A stretch of 6,855 nt of DNA. Origin: Streptomyces sp. NRRL WC-3549. GTDB taxonomy: Bacteria; Actinomycetota; Actinomycetes; Streptomycetales; Streptomycetaceae. The translations under genes and the position numbers were made by a program. The notes beneath the pieces were generated by a model, which was not told where the DNA came from, made no database searches, and saw nothing but the letters and a program-made list of their open reading frames with translations. Below are positions 1 to 6,701 of the stretch, piece by piece. The stretch's first letter is position 1. Every line of letters begins with the position of its first letter. The stretch spans positions 157,321-164,175 of the forward strand of contig NZ_KL585391.1 of assembly GCF_000721935.1 (NCBI RefSeq), read 5' to 3'.

Positions 1-310
1 CGCAGAGCAGCACGGCGGCCGTGGCGGGGCTCCGCCACCACGGGTGCGCGCGGGCTCCGCCGCCGCGTCCGGCCCGGGCCCGCGCCGCCCGGCCGGCGGC
101 CCACGCTCCGCCCGCGATCCCCAGGGCGGCGCAGGCGCAGAGCGCCGCCCCCACGGCCACCCAGCGGCCGGGGGCGTCCAGGGCCGGTGCGGCGGTGGCC
201 CAGGCCGCCAGGGCGGGCGGGACGAGCCTGAGGTCGAGCGGCCCCTCCTGCTGCGGATCGGCCGCGCCCAGCCTGCGGCCGGATGCGGTGTGGACGTCGG
301 GAGCGGTCAT
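1..310 (-). CDS. comEC: ComEC/Rec2-type DNA uptake channel protein, N-terminal fragment
   Basis: Only the first 103 codons lie in the window; the gene continues past the left edge. ComEC is the polytopic inner-membrane channel that carries single-stranded DNA into the cytoplasm in competent bacteria. The translation begins MTAPDVHTASGRRLGAADP and then reads LDLRLVPPALAAWATAAPAL, which resembles the start of actinobacterial ComEC proteins. Two hydrophobic stretches are visible, at about residues 30-46 and 54-72. An Arg/Gly-rich loop follows, and a third hydrophobic stretch starts near residue 96. The start codon overlaps the comEA stop by four bases (ATGA), and there is no strong ribosome binding site of its own, so translational coupling is likely. 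The assignment rests on the N-terminus plus the neighbouring comEA; the conserved competence domain and any C-terminal beta-lactamase-like domain would lie outside. Streptomyces are not known to be naturally competent, so the role in this organism is uncertain. Confidence 0.85.
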   Translation of the reverse strand, partial: MTAPDVHTASGRRLGAADPQQEGPLDLRLVPPALAAWATAAPALDAPGRWVAVGAALCACAALGIAGGAWAAGRAARARAGRGGGARAHPWWRSPATAAVLLC

Positions 311-1692
311 GGCCTGACCAGGGGACGCAGGTCCGCGAACCGGCGGTCGCCGATGCCGTCGACCTCGCGGAGTTCGTCGACGGAGCGGTAACCACCGTGC
401 TCGGTGCGGTAGTCGATGATGTGCTGGGCGAGCACGGGGCCTACGCCGGGCAGGCTCTCCAGTTGTTCGGGGGTCGCCGTGTTCAGGCTCACCGGCGTCT
501 CCGGTCCGGGCTGCCCCGCGCCGGCGCCCCCGGCCGTCGCCCCTCCGGCTGTTCCGCCGGGTGCCGGCTGCACTCCCGGCAGGCCGACCAGGACCTGCTC
601 ACCGTCCGTCAGGACGCGCGCCCGGTTGAGCCCGGTCATGTCGGCGCCCTCGCGGACTCCTCCGGCGGCGCTCAGCGCGTCGGCGACCCGCGAGCCCGAC
701 GGCAGCCGCTGGATCCCCGGTCTGCGCACCTTGCCGCTCACGTCGACGACGATCTGGCCGCCGGGCGCGGCGGCCGAGTCCCCCGCGCCCGGCGCGGTCG
801 CGGAACCGGGGGGACCGGACGGAACGGAGTCGGCGGAGGGCACCAGCGCCCCCACGGCCGCAGCCTCCTGCACACGCTCCGGGGCGCCCACCGCCTCGGG
901 ACGGGCCGACCAGAAGTGGGTCGCGGCGAGGACGGCCGCGCCGATCAGCACGACGGCCAGCGCGGCGAGCGATCTCGGTTCGAGCGAGCACCGGAGCTGG
1001 AGCCACAGCGGTAACCGGTCACGCACGGCGGGACCGACCGCCCCCCACCGGCCGATCCGCACCGGTGGGGCCATGTGCGGCGCTCCCCGCTCCGGCGCAG
1101 GAGGTCCGGCCTCCCGGGCACCGAAGGGCCCCGCGGTGCCCGTGGGAGGGGGCGCCGCGACGGAGGCCCAGGAAGGGACCGGGCGCGCTCCCCGGGCCCC
1201 CGGGAAGAGTCGGGCCTCCGGCGATGTTCCGGCCCCGTCCGCCCGGTCCCCCACGCCCGGGTGCGGCCCCTCCCGGCCGCCGCCGGCGCCCGGGGGCGCC
1301 CCGGCCCTCCTCCCCGCCGCAGCCGTCTCAGGCGCCCGCGTGCCCCGCACCGACCCCGCACGGGGTGTCGCCGCGGGCCCGGCGGGTCCGCTCCGGGCGT
1401 CCGTTGCGGGCCCGGCGGGGGCACTCCGGGCGTCCGTTGCGGGCCCGGCCGCCCGATCTCCCGCAGGCACACCCGGCGAAGCCCCGCCGGCCCTCTCTCC
1501 GGCGGCACGACCGCCCGCCATCAGCGCGTCCGCGCGGAGCCGTGCGGCCGCGCCTGGGCCCGGCCCCGTCCGGGCAGGGCCCGGCGGGCCGGGCCGGGAG
1601 CCGCCCGTACGGCTGGACGGCTGATCGGTGGCGCCGCTCGGCCTGACGGCGGCGAGGACACGACGGGATGCGTCGACTGATCGGAGGGTCAT
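307..1692 (-). CDS. comEA: ComEA-type DNA-binding protein with a long disordered N-terminus
   Basis: ComEA binds double-stranded DNA outside the membrane and delivers it to ComEC. From the ATG at 1692 the product has 461 residues. Residues 1-241 are Pro/Ala/Gly/Arg-rich and look disordered, with an 11-residue repeat. One membrane helix follows at about 242-261 (LAALAVVLIGAAVLAATHFW). An SLBB domain starts near 313 (QIVVDVSGKVRRPGIQRLPS), and a Gly/Ala linker joins it to paired helix-hairpin-helix motifs at about 401-461 (SLNTATPEQLESLPGVGPVL, then VDELREVDGIGDRRF). The two globular domains are diagnostic. A TTG at 1740 would extend the frame by 16 residues but is less likely. An ATG at 1074, with GGGGAG 8 bases upstream, would give a 255-residue protein closer in layout to Bacillus ComEA. 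I prefer 1692 because the frame stays open and a TAGCGT -10-like hexamer sits just upstream. The gene overlaps comEC by 4 bases. Confidence 0.9.
   Translation of the reverse strand: MTLRSVDASRRVLAAVRPSGATDQPSSRTGGSRPGPPGPARTGPGPGAAARLRADALMAGGRAAGERAGGASPGVPAGDRAAGPATDARSAPAGPATDARSGPAGPAATPRAGSVRGTRAPETAAAGRRAGAPPGAGGGREGPHPGVGDRADGAGTSPEARLFPGARGARPVPSWASVAAPPPTGTAGPFGAREAGPPAPERGAPHMAPPVRIGRWGAVGPAVRDRLPLWLQLRCSLEPRSLAALAVVLIGAAVLAATHFWSARPEAVGAPERVQEAAAVGALVPSADSVPSGPPGSATAPGAGDSAAAPGGQIVVDVSGKVRRPGIQRLPSGSRVADALSAAGGVREGADMTGLNRARVLTDGEQVLVGLPGVQPAPGGTAGGATAGGAGAGQPGPETPVSLNTATPEQLESLPGVGPVLAQHIIDYRTEHGGYRSVDELREVDGIGDRRFADLRPLVRP
1373..1449. repeat. 33-bp tandem repeat inside comEA
   Basis: A 26-base string is identical at 1391-1416 and 1424-1449, exactly 33 bases apart. 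The flanking GCGGGCCCGGC recurs at 1373, 1406 and 1439 with the same period. The period is 11 codons, so the protein shows GPATDARSAPA, GPATDARSGPA and then a degenerate GPAATPRAGSV. The unit lies in the disordered cytoplasmic part of ComEA and preserves the frame. It reads as in-frame slippage or duplication in low-constraint sequence. Confidence 0.85.
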
Positions 1693-1700
1693 GTCGGCCG

Positions 1701-1706
1701 ACGCTA
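1701..1706 (-). promoter_or_regulatory. Candidate -10 element of comEA
   Basis: The 108-base gap between degV and comEA is less GC-rich than its surroundings. On the minus strand it contains TAGCGT, a five-of-six match to the Streptomyces vegetative -10 consensus (TAGRRT). Eight bases separate it from the ATG at 1692. No good -35 hexamer is visible at the usual distance, and no Shine-Dalgarno sequence precedes the ATG, so a nearly leaderless transcript is plausible. Nothing else was found in this gap apart from a chance DnaA-box-like word. Confidence 0.3.
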
Positions 1707-1800
1707 GACACATCTGTGGAAACGCGCTGAGCAGCACCAAAAACGGTGGATAACCCGCTGGTTGTGAATACTTTCGCCACTCGCAGGGGTGAGGTCGGGT

Positions 1801-2631
1801 TCAGCGCGGTGACACGACCGCGCCCACCAGCCCCGGCCCGGTGTGCGCGCCGATGACCGCGCCCACCTCGCTCACATGGAGTTCCGCCAGGCCCGGTACC
1901 CGCTGCCGCAGCCGCTCCGCGAGCCGTTCCGCGCGGTCGGGGGCGGCCAGATGGTGCACAGCGATGTCGACCCCGTCCGCCCCTGCACGTTCCGCGACGA
2001 TCTCCTCCAGCCGCGCGAGGGCCTTGGAGGCCGTCCGCACCTTCTCCAGCGACTCGATGCGCCCGCCCTCCAACCTGTCTCTTATACACCCCAGCAGCGC
2101 CTGCGCGGCGCCTATCCGCCCGCCCCGGCGCAGGTAGTCGAGCGTGTCGACGTAGAAGTACGCGGAGGTTCCGGCCGCCCGCTTCTCCGCGGCGGCGACC
2201 GCTTCGTCCGGACCGCCCCCCTGTTCGACGGCCTCGGCGGCGGCCAGCGCGCAGAAGCCCAGGGCCATGGCGACCATTCCGGTGTCGACGACGCGCACCG
2301 GCACCGGCGCCTCCTTCGCGGCGAGCAGCGCGGCGTCGTAGGTGCCCGACATCTCCGCGGACAGGTGCAGGGAGACGATGTCGGACGCCCCCGCCTCGGA
2401 CGCGGCGCGGTAGGCGGCGGCGAAGACCTCCGGACTGGGCCGGGACGTGGTCACGGAGTGGCGTTTCTGCAGTGCCTGCGCCAGCGACCTGGCCGAGATC
2501 TCCGTCCCCTCCTCGAAGGCCCGGTCGCCCAGGACGACGGTGAGCGGCACAGCGCTGATGCCGTGCCGTTCCATCGTCTGGTGCGGCAGGTAGGCCGTGG
2601 AATCGGTGACGATCGCGACATGGCGGGACAT
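1801..2631 (-). CDS. degV: DegV family fatty-acid-binding protein, internally corrupted by adapter sequence
   Basis: DegV/FakB proteins bind a fatty acid and, with the kinase FakA, present it for phosphorylation; the partner here is unknown. The 276-residue product has the family landmarks: VTDSTAYLP near the N-terminus, TSRPSP at 62-67 and SAEMSGTY at 91-98 (ligand-pocket motifs), YVDTLDYLRRGGRIGAAQAL at 160-179, and IGAHTGPG at 260-267. After ALLG (178-181), DegV proteins normally continue with about ten residues that include a Lys-Pro-hydrophobic motif before LEGGRI. Here those are replaced by CIRDR (182-186), the translation of 15 bases identical to a Tn5/Nextera mosaic end. The natural protein is therefore probably about five residues longer; I infer that by comparison with the family, without an alignment. 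The ATG at 2631 has no clear Shine-Dalgarno sequence. The gene lies between the coiled-coil membrane protein gene and comEA, on the same strand. Confidence 0.9.
   Translation of the reverse strand: MSRHVAIVTDSTAYLPHQTMERHGISAVPLTVVLGDRAFEEGTEISARSLAQALQKRHSVTTSRPSPEVFAAAYRAASEAGASDIVSLHLSAEMSGTYDAALLAAKEAPVPVRVVDTGMVAMALGFCALAAAEAVEQGGGPDEAVAAAEKRAAGTSAYFYVDTLDYLRRGGRIGAAQALLGCIRDRLEGGRIESLEKVRTASKALARLEEIVAERAGADGVDIAVHHLAAPDRAERLAERLRQRVPGLAELHVSEVGAVIGAHTGPGLVGAVVSPR
2075..2089. other. Tn5 mosaic-end (Nextera adapter) remnant in degV
   Basis: The plus strand reads CTGTCTCTTATACAC, identical to 15 of the 19 bases of the Tn5 mosaic end used in tagmentation libraries; the terminal ATCT is missing. 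The stretch is AT-rich inside very GC-rich DNA. No transposon follows and no 9-bp target duplication flanks it (gccctccaa on the left, cccagcagc on the right). The minus-strand translation is CIRDR, and another frame gives MYKRQ, both familiar signs of this contaminant in protein databases. I read it as adapter sequence built into the assembly, with loss of roughly 30 genuine bases. Confidence 0.93.
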
Positions 2632-2638
2632 GAGCCGG

Positions 2639-2644
2639 AGATTA
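2639..2644 (-). promoter_or_regulatory. Candidate -10 element of degV
   Basis: On the minus strand TAATCT fits the TAnnnT core of vegetative -10 elements and stands 7 bases before the degV ATG. Transcription would then start at or beside the start codon, which agrees with the missing Shine-Dalgarno sequence. No convincing -35 hexamer is seen 16-18 bases upstream. Confidence 0.35.
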
Positions 2645-2766
2645 CCTTCCCCAAGCGGGCGCAGGGCGGCCCGGGCCCGTTCCGCTGGTCATTTCGGGTC
2701 GTTCCGGCCCGGCCTCTCCGGGCGGCCGTGCGCGGCCGACGTCCGCACGCGCGCCCGGAACGCGGT

Positions 2767-2784
2767 CCGGCCGTGCCCGGCCGG
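2767..2784 (-). terminator. Possible GC-only hairpin terminator after the coiled-coil gene
   Basis: CCGGCC and GGCCGG face each other across a 6-base loop, three bases beyond the stop codon of the gene at 2787-3527. There is no U-run, which is common among Streptomyces terminators. The motif is short, and in such GC-rich DNA it may be chance. The rest of the 155-base gap to degV shows only the candidate degV -10 element. Confidence 0.3.
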
Positions 2785-2786
2785 TG

Positions 2787-3527
2787 TCAGTTCGTGGTCT
2801 CCGGCCTGGCGGATTTCTGCCAGGGGTACCGGCCGCCGGCCGCCCCCGGGTCCGGCCGGGTCAGAGCCTGCGGCACGTCCGTACCGGCCGGCCCGCTCCG
2901 GTCACGCTCCGCACCGCCGGGGGCCTGGCGCGCCGGGCCGCTCTGCCGGGGCCCGCGCCCGTCGCCGTCCGCCGCCGGCCCGTCCGTCGTCCAGTGCCGG
3001 AGGGCTCCCGCCTCCACGTCGATCTGCGCGTTCAGCGCCGCGAGGTCGTCGTCGGCGAACCGCCGCGCCCGGTCACGTGCCGCCCAGCGCAACGACTCGG
3101 CGGAGTGCGTGATCCGCTCCGTGCGCTCCTTCAGGCCGGGCAGCAGGGTGGCCACCGTCGCCCGGTCCGGCTCGCGCTCCAGACGCTTGAGGTCCTCGTC
3201 GAGCTCCCGCCCGTGCACGCTCAGCCGCTCGAAGAGCCCCAGGGACTCACGCAGGGAGGCGTCCTCCGCCACCCCGGCGTTCAACGCGTCCTGGGTCGCC
3301 CGCATCGAGGTCCGCAGGGCGAGCCGCAACTGCGCGAGCTCCCCCGCCACCCCCGGCTGGCCGTAGCTCTTGGCCCGCAGCGCGGTGTCCTCCACGGAAC
3401 GGCGGGCCTGGACGATCGTGCGGTCCACACCCCGTTTGGCGGCCCGCACCGTCCTGACACCGACGTACACCCCGAGCACGACGAACGCGACGAACAGCAG
3501 CGTCAGGATCAGGATCGCGGCTTCCAT
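2787..3527 (-). CDS. Uncharacterised single-pass membrane protein with coiled coil
   Basis: I do not recognise a named family. The 246-residue product starts MEAAILILTLLFVAFVVLGV, a membrane helix at about residues 3-27, followed by basic residues (RTVRAAKRGVDR) that suggest the rest lies in the cytoplasm. Residues from about 35 to 185 are rich in Ala, Leu, Arg and Glu with heptad-like spacing and look helical or coiled-coil (for example SLGLFERLSVHGRELDEDLK). The last 60 or so residues are Gly/Pro/Ala/Asp-rich and probably disordered. GAGGGG lies 5 bases before the ATG at 3527, a good Shine-Dalgarno sequence that supports this start. The gene sits between leuS and degV on the same strand, with a hairpin terminator upstream, so it probably has its own promoter. 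Position and shape suggest a membrane-anchored structural or scaffold protein, but no function can be assigned. Confidence 0.85.
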   Translation of the reverse strand: MEAAILILTLLFVAFVVLGVYVGVRTVRAAKRGVDRTIVQARRSVEDTALRAKSYGQPGVAGELAQLRLALRTSMRATQDALNAGVAEDASLRESLGLFERLSVHGRELDEDLKRLEREPDRATVATLLPGLKERTERITHSAESLRWAARDRARRFADDDLAALNAQIDVEAGALRHWTTDGPAADGDGRGPRQSGPARQAPGGAERDRSGPAGTDVPQALTRPDPGAAGGRYPWQKSARPETTN

Positions 3528-3569
3528 GAACGCCCCTCGGGTATCTGCGGCTGCCGGTGTGCGGTCGCT

Positions 3570-3599
3570 CTTCTACCGTAAACGGAACGGGCAGGCCAA
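3570..3599 (-). promoter_or_regulatory. Candidate promoter of the coiled-coil membrane protein gene
   Basis: On the minus strand TTGGCC (3599-3594) and TAGAAG (3575-3570) are 18 bases apart, close to the Streptomyces vegetative pattern TTGACR-N18-TAGRRT. Transcription would begin near 3563, leaving a leader of about 36 bases with a good Shine-Dalgarno sequence. The -35 element lies within the 3' arm of the leuS terminator. Confidence 0.35.
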
Positions 3600-3627
3600 G
3601 GGTTCCGTCGGAACCCCCAACCTGCCC
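3589..3627 (-). terminator. leuS hairpin terminator
   Basis: The hairpin begins 46 bases after the leuS stop codon. The outer arms GGGCAGG/CCTGCCC and inner arms GGGTTCC/GGAACCC are perfect, with a 3-base loop. Between them the minus-strand RNA has UUGG opposite UUGG, which can pair as four G-U wobbles and give an 18-bp uninterrupted stem. In plus-strand RNA the same positions are CCAA opposite CCAA and cannot pair, so the structure favours leftward transcripts. The bases that follow (GTTCCGTTTACGG) are only moderately U-rich. Confidence 0.8.
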
Positions 3628-3673
3628 GTAGGGGAAAGCCCTGGCCCGCCCGTGCCGGCGGCCGGAAACGCCG

Positions 3674-6541
3674 CTACGCGGGCACGATGTTGACCAGCTT
3701 CGGCGCCCGCACGATCACCTTGCGGATCCCGGCCCCGTCCAGTGCCGCGACGACGTTCTCGTCGGCCAGGGCGAGCGCCTCCAGATCCTCGTCCGAGATG
3801 GACGGGGAGATCTCCAGGCGGGCCCGGACCTTGCCCTTGACCTGCACCACGCACGTCACGGTCTCGTCCACGACGTACGCCGGGTCGGCGACGGGGAAGT
3901 CCTGGTGCACGACGGAGTCGCTGTGGCCCAGCCTGCGCCACAGCTCCTCCGCCACGTGCGGGGCCAGCGGCGCGACCAGCAGCACCAGCCGCTCCGCGAC
4001 CGACCGCTCCAGCGGACCGCCCGTCTTGGTCAGGTGGTTGTTCAGCTCGGTGACCTTGGCGATGGCCGTGTTGAAGCGCATTCCGGCCATGTCCTGGCCC
4101 ACTCCGTCGATCGCCTTGTGGAGGGCCCTCAGCGTGTCCTCGCCGGGCTCGGTGTCGACGACGGTGACCTCACCCGTCTCCTCGTCGACGACGTTGCGCC
4201 ACAGCCGCTGCAGTAGCCGGAACTGGCCGACGACCGCACGGGTGTCCCAGGGGCGCGAGACGTCCAGCGGGCCCATCGCCATCTCGTACAGCCGCAGGGT
4301 GTCGGCCCCGTACTCGCCGCAGATCTCGTCGGGCGTGACCGCGTTCTTCAGCGACTTGCCCATCTTGCCCAGGACACGGCTGACCTTCTCACCCTGGTGG
4401 TAGTACGCGCCGTCGCGCTCCTCGACCTCGGCGGCCGGGACCGCGATCCCGCGGCCGTCCCGGTAGACGAAGGCCTGGATCATGCCCTGGTTGTACAGCT
4501 TGTGGAACGGCTCGGAGGACGAGATGTGCCCCAGGTCGTGCAGCACCTTGGACCAGAAACGGGCGTACAGCAGGTGCAGCACGGCGTGCTCCGCACCGCC
4601 GATGTACAGGTCGACGCCACCACTGGGCTGCCCCTCCCGGGGCCCCATCCAGTACTGCTCGACCTCCGGGTCGACCAGCCGCCGGTCGTTGTACGGGTCC
4701 AGGTAACGCAGCTCGTACCAGCACGAACCCGCCCAGTTGGGCATGGTGTTGGTCTCACGGCGGTACTTCTTCGGCCCGTCGCCCAGGTCCAGGGTGACGT
4801 TGACCCAGTCCGCGTTCCGGGACAGCGGGGTCTCGGGCTGGGTGTCGGCGTCCTCCGGGTCGAAGGTGCGCGGCGAGTAGTCCTCGACCTCCGGCAGTTC
4901 CAGCGGCAGCATCGACTCGGGCAGCGGGTGGGCGATGCCCTCCTCGTCGTACACGATCGGGAACGGCTCACCCCAGTAACGCTGCCGGCTGAACAGCCAG
5001 TCGCGCAGCCGGAAGTTGACGGTGCCCTCACCGACGCCGCGCGACTGCAGCCACTCGGTGATCCTCGCCTTGGCGTCGACGACCCCCAGACCGTCCAGGG
5101 AGACCTCGTCGTTCGCGGAGTTGACCAGCTTCGCCTCGTAGGAGGAGAAGGCGTCCTCCCACACCGAGGGGTCCGTGCCGCGGCCGTCCGACGGCTCGAC
5201 GACACAGCGCATCGGCAGCTCGAAGGCGCGCGCGAACGCGAAGTCGCGCGCGTCGTGCGCCGGTACGGCCATGATCGCGCCGGTGCCGTAGCCCATCAGC
5301 ACGTAGTCGGCGATGAAGACCGGGACCTTCTCGCCGCTGACGGGATTGGTCGCGTACGCGCCGGTGAAGACGCCCGTCTTGTCCTTGGCCTCCGCCTGCC
5401 GCTCCACGTCGGACTTGGCCGCGGCCTGCTTGCGGTACGCGGTGACGGCCTCGGCGGGAGAGGCGTGCCCGCCGGTCCACACGGGGTGGGCGCCCTCGGG
5501 CCAGGCCGCCGGAATGATCCGCTCCACCAGGTCGTGCTCAGGCGCCAGCACCATGTAGGTGGCGCCGAACAGCGTGTCCTGCCGGGTGGTGAAGACGGTG
5601 ATGTCACCTGCCCCGTCGACCGGGAAGTCGACGCGTGCGCCCTCGGAGCGGCCGATCCAGTTGCGCTGCTGCAGCTTGATGGCCTCGGGCCAGTCCAGGT
5701 CGTCCAGGTCGTCCAGCAGCCGGTCGGCGTAGGCCGTGATCCGCATGTTCCACTGACGCAGCTTGGCCTTGAAGACCGGGAAGTTCCCCCGCTCGGAGCG
5801 GCCGTCGGCCGTGACCTCCTCGTTGGCCAGCACCGTGCCCAGCCCGGGCGACCAGTTGACGGGCGCGTCCGAGGCGTACGCCAGGCGGTACTGCCCCAGG
5901 ACGTCCGCGCGGTCGGCGGCGTTCAGCGCGGCCCATGCGCGGCCGTCCGGAGTGGCGCGCTCACCGCTCTCGAACTGGGCTTCCAGGTCGGCGATCGGGC
6001 GGGCCCGGCCGGCCTCGGTGTCGTACCAGGAGTTGAAGATCTGCAGGAAGATCCACTGGGTCCACCTGTAGTACTCCGCGTCGATGGTCGCGAAGGAACG
6101 GCGCTTGTCGTGGCCCAGACCCAGCCGGCGCAGCTGCGCCTTCATGTTCTCCATGTTGGCCTCGGTCGAGATCCGAGGGTGGGTACCCGTCTGGACCGCG
6201 TACTGCTCCGCCGGCAGGCCGAAGGCGTCGAAGCCCAGGGTGTGCAGGACGTTGTGGCCGGTCATCCGCTGGTGGCGGGCGTAGACGTCGGTGGCGATGT
6301 ACCCCAGCGGGTGGCCGACGTGCAGGCCCGCACCCGACGGGTAGGGGAACATGTCCATGATGAACTTCTTGGGCCGGGCGGCCAGTGCCGGATCGCCCGC
6401 CAGGTCACCGGTCGGGTTCGGCGCCTCGTACGTCCCCTCGGCGTCCCAGAAGTCCTGCCAGCGTGCCTCGATGTCGGCGGCCATCGCTGCCGTATAGCGG
6501 TGCGGCGCGGCCACCTCGGCCGCGGTGTTCGTCTCGCTCAT
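3674..6541 (-). CDS. leuS: Leucyl-tRNA synthetase
   Basis: LeuRS is the cytoplasmic class I synthetase that charges tRNA-Leu in an ATP-dependent reaction and hydrolyses mischarged products. The 955-residue protein appears complete. Visible parts are the HIGH-type motif HVGH (74-77) after FPYPSGAGL; the editing domain with its Thr-rich segment [12 protein letters not shown] (318-329) and [15 protein letters not shown] (419-433), whose last Asp matches the essential editing Asp of E. coli Leu[17 protein letters not shown] (512-526); the leucine-specific region around 580-690; the KMSKS loop as KMGKS (726-730); a helical anticodon-binding domain; and a C-terminal domain ending KLVNIVPA. It is longer than E. 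coli LeuRS (860), with extra sequence near 175-215. The ATG at 6541 is chosen because [10 protein letters not shown] starts there with GGAG 10 bases upstream. A GTG at 6607 is open in frame but lies inside tandem repeats. Expression is probably set by the leader attenuator upstream. Confidence 0.98.
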   Translation of the reverse strand: MSETNTAAEVAAPHRYTAAMAADIEARWQDFWDAEGTYEAPNPTGDLAGDPALAARPKKFIMDMFPYPSGAGLHVGHPLGYIATDVYARHQRMTGHNVLHTLGFDAFGLPAEQYAVQTGTHPRISTEANMENMKAQLRRLGLGHDKRRSFATIDAEYYRWTQWIFLQIFNSWYDTEAGRARPIADLEAQFESGERATPDGRAWAALNAADRADVLGQYRLAYASDAPVNWSPGLGTVLANEEVTADGRSERGNFPVFKAKLRQWNMRITAYADRLLDDLDDLDWPEAIKLQQRNWIGRSEGARVDFPVDGAGDITVFTTRQDTLFGATYMVLAPEHDLVERIIPAAWPEGAHPVWTGGHASPAEAVTAYRKQAAAKSDVERQAEAKDKTGVFTGAYATNPVSGEKVPVFIADYVLMGYGTGAIMAVPAHDARDFAFARAFELPMRCVVEPSDGRGTDPSVWEDAFSSYEAKLVNSANDEVSLDGLGVVDAKARITEWLQSRGVGEGTVNFRLRDWLFSRQRYWGEPFPIVYDEEGIAHPLPESMLPLELPEVEDYSPRTFDPEDADTQPETPLSRNADWVNVTLDLGDGPKKYRRETNTMPNWAGSCWYELRYLDPYNDRRLVDPEVEQYWMGPREGQPSGGVDLYIGGAEHAVLHLLYARFWSKVLHDLGHISSSEPFHKLYNQGMIQAFVYRDGRGIAVPAAEVEERDGAYYHQGEKVSRVLGKMGKSLKNAVTPDEICGEYGADTLRLYEMAMGPLDVSRPWDTRAVVGQFRLLQRLWRNVVDEETGEVTVVDTEPGEDTLRALHKAIDGVGQDMAGMRFNTAIAKVTELNNHLTKTGGPLERSVAERLVLLVAPLAPHVAEELWRRLGHSDSVVHQDFPVADPAYVVDETVTCVVQVKGKVRARLEISPSISDEDLEALALADENVVAALDGAGIRKVIVRAPKLVNIVPA

Positions 6542-6578
6542 GATCCTCAAGCTCCATCGATCGTCATCTGCCGGCGCC

Positions 6579-6620
6579 CACGTCCACGGACACACGTCTA
6601 CGGACACACGTCTACGGAAA
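6579..6620. repeat. Three tandem 14-bp repeats in the leuS leader
   Basis: Three adjacent 14-base units fill 6579-6592, 6593-6606 and 6607-6620. The plus-strand unit is CACGTCTACGGACA. The first copy differs only at position 7 (C for T) and the third only at position 13 (A for C). They lie between the attenuator terminator and leuS, so only transcripts that read through the terminator contain them. I see no stable hairpin within them and cannot assign a role. Confidence 0.95.
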
Positions 6621-6622
6621 CG

Positions 6623-6647
6623 AAAAATCCCCTCGCACAGGAGGGGA
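6623..6647 (-). terminator. Intrinsic terminator of the leuS attenuator
   Basis: On the minus strand TCCCCTC and GAGGGGA form a perfect 7-bp stem around the 6-base loop CTGTGC, directly followed by TTTTT. A U-run this clean is unusual in GC-rich DNA. The terminator lies 44 bases after the leader-peptide stop codon and ends 81 bases before the leuS ATG, as expected for a conditional terminator. Confidence 0.88.
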
Positions 6648-6648
6648 C

Positions 6649-6701
6649 GCCGCGCCGAGTCCGACCAGGCGTTCTCACCGGTCGGTAGTCGTCAGCGCGG
6701 C
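6649..6701 (-). promoter_or_regulatory. Leader RNA fold: long-range stem enclosing a hairpin
   Basis: In the minus-strand RNA, GCCGCGCUGA (6701-6692, the last leader codons and the stop) can pair with UCGGCGCGGC (6658-6649), giving 10 bp with one G-U wobble. Inside it, CCGACC (6685-6680) and GGUCGG (6666-6661) form a second hairpin with a 13-base loop. The outer stem ends one base before the terminator's 5' arm. A ribosome on the last leader codons would prevent the outer stem. I did not find by eye a segment that clearly sequesters the terminator arm, so the antiterminator is unresolved. Confidence 0.55.

Noticed and set aside
416..1624. A 402-codon plus-strand frame and other overlapping frames opposite comEA
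   Set aside because: They have low-complexity Pro/Arg/Ala composition and no recognisable motif, while the minus strand carries SLBB and helix-hairpin-helix domains.
1736..1751. A small hairpin (CACC/GGTG around a T-rich loop) between degV and comEA
   Set aside because: The stem is only 4 bp and the T-run is in the loop, not after the stem, so it does not look like a terminator.
1745..1753. A DnaA-box-like word (TTATCCACC on the minus strand) upstream of comEA
   Set aside because: It is a single imperfect match with no cluster of boxes, so there is no support for an origin or DnaA control.
2075..2089. A genuine Tn5 or other transposon insertion in degV
   Set aside because: Only 15 bases of one end are present, with no transposase, no second end and no 9-bp target duplication.
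6542..6607. An N-terminal extension of LeuRS from the GTG at 6607
   Set aside because: The extra 22 residues come partly from the 14-bp repeats, do not resemble LeuRS, and the ATG at 6541 has a better-placed ribosome binding site.
4397..6688. A 763-codon open frame on the plus strand opposite leuS
   Set aside because: It lies antisense to a clear LeuRS gene. Long open antisense frames are expected in GC-rich DNA, and the translation shows no domain.
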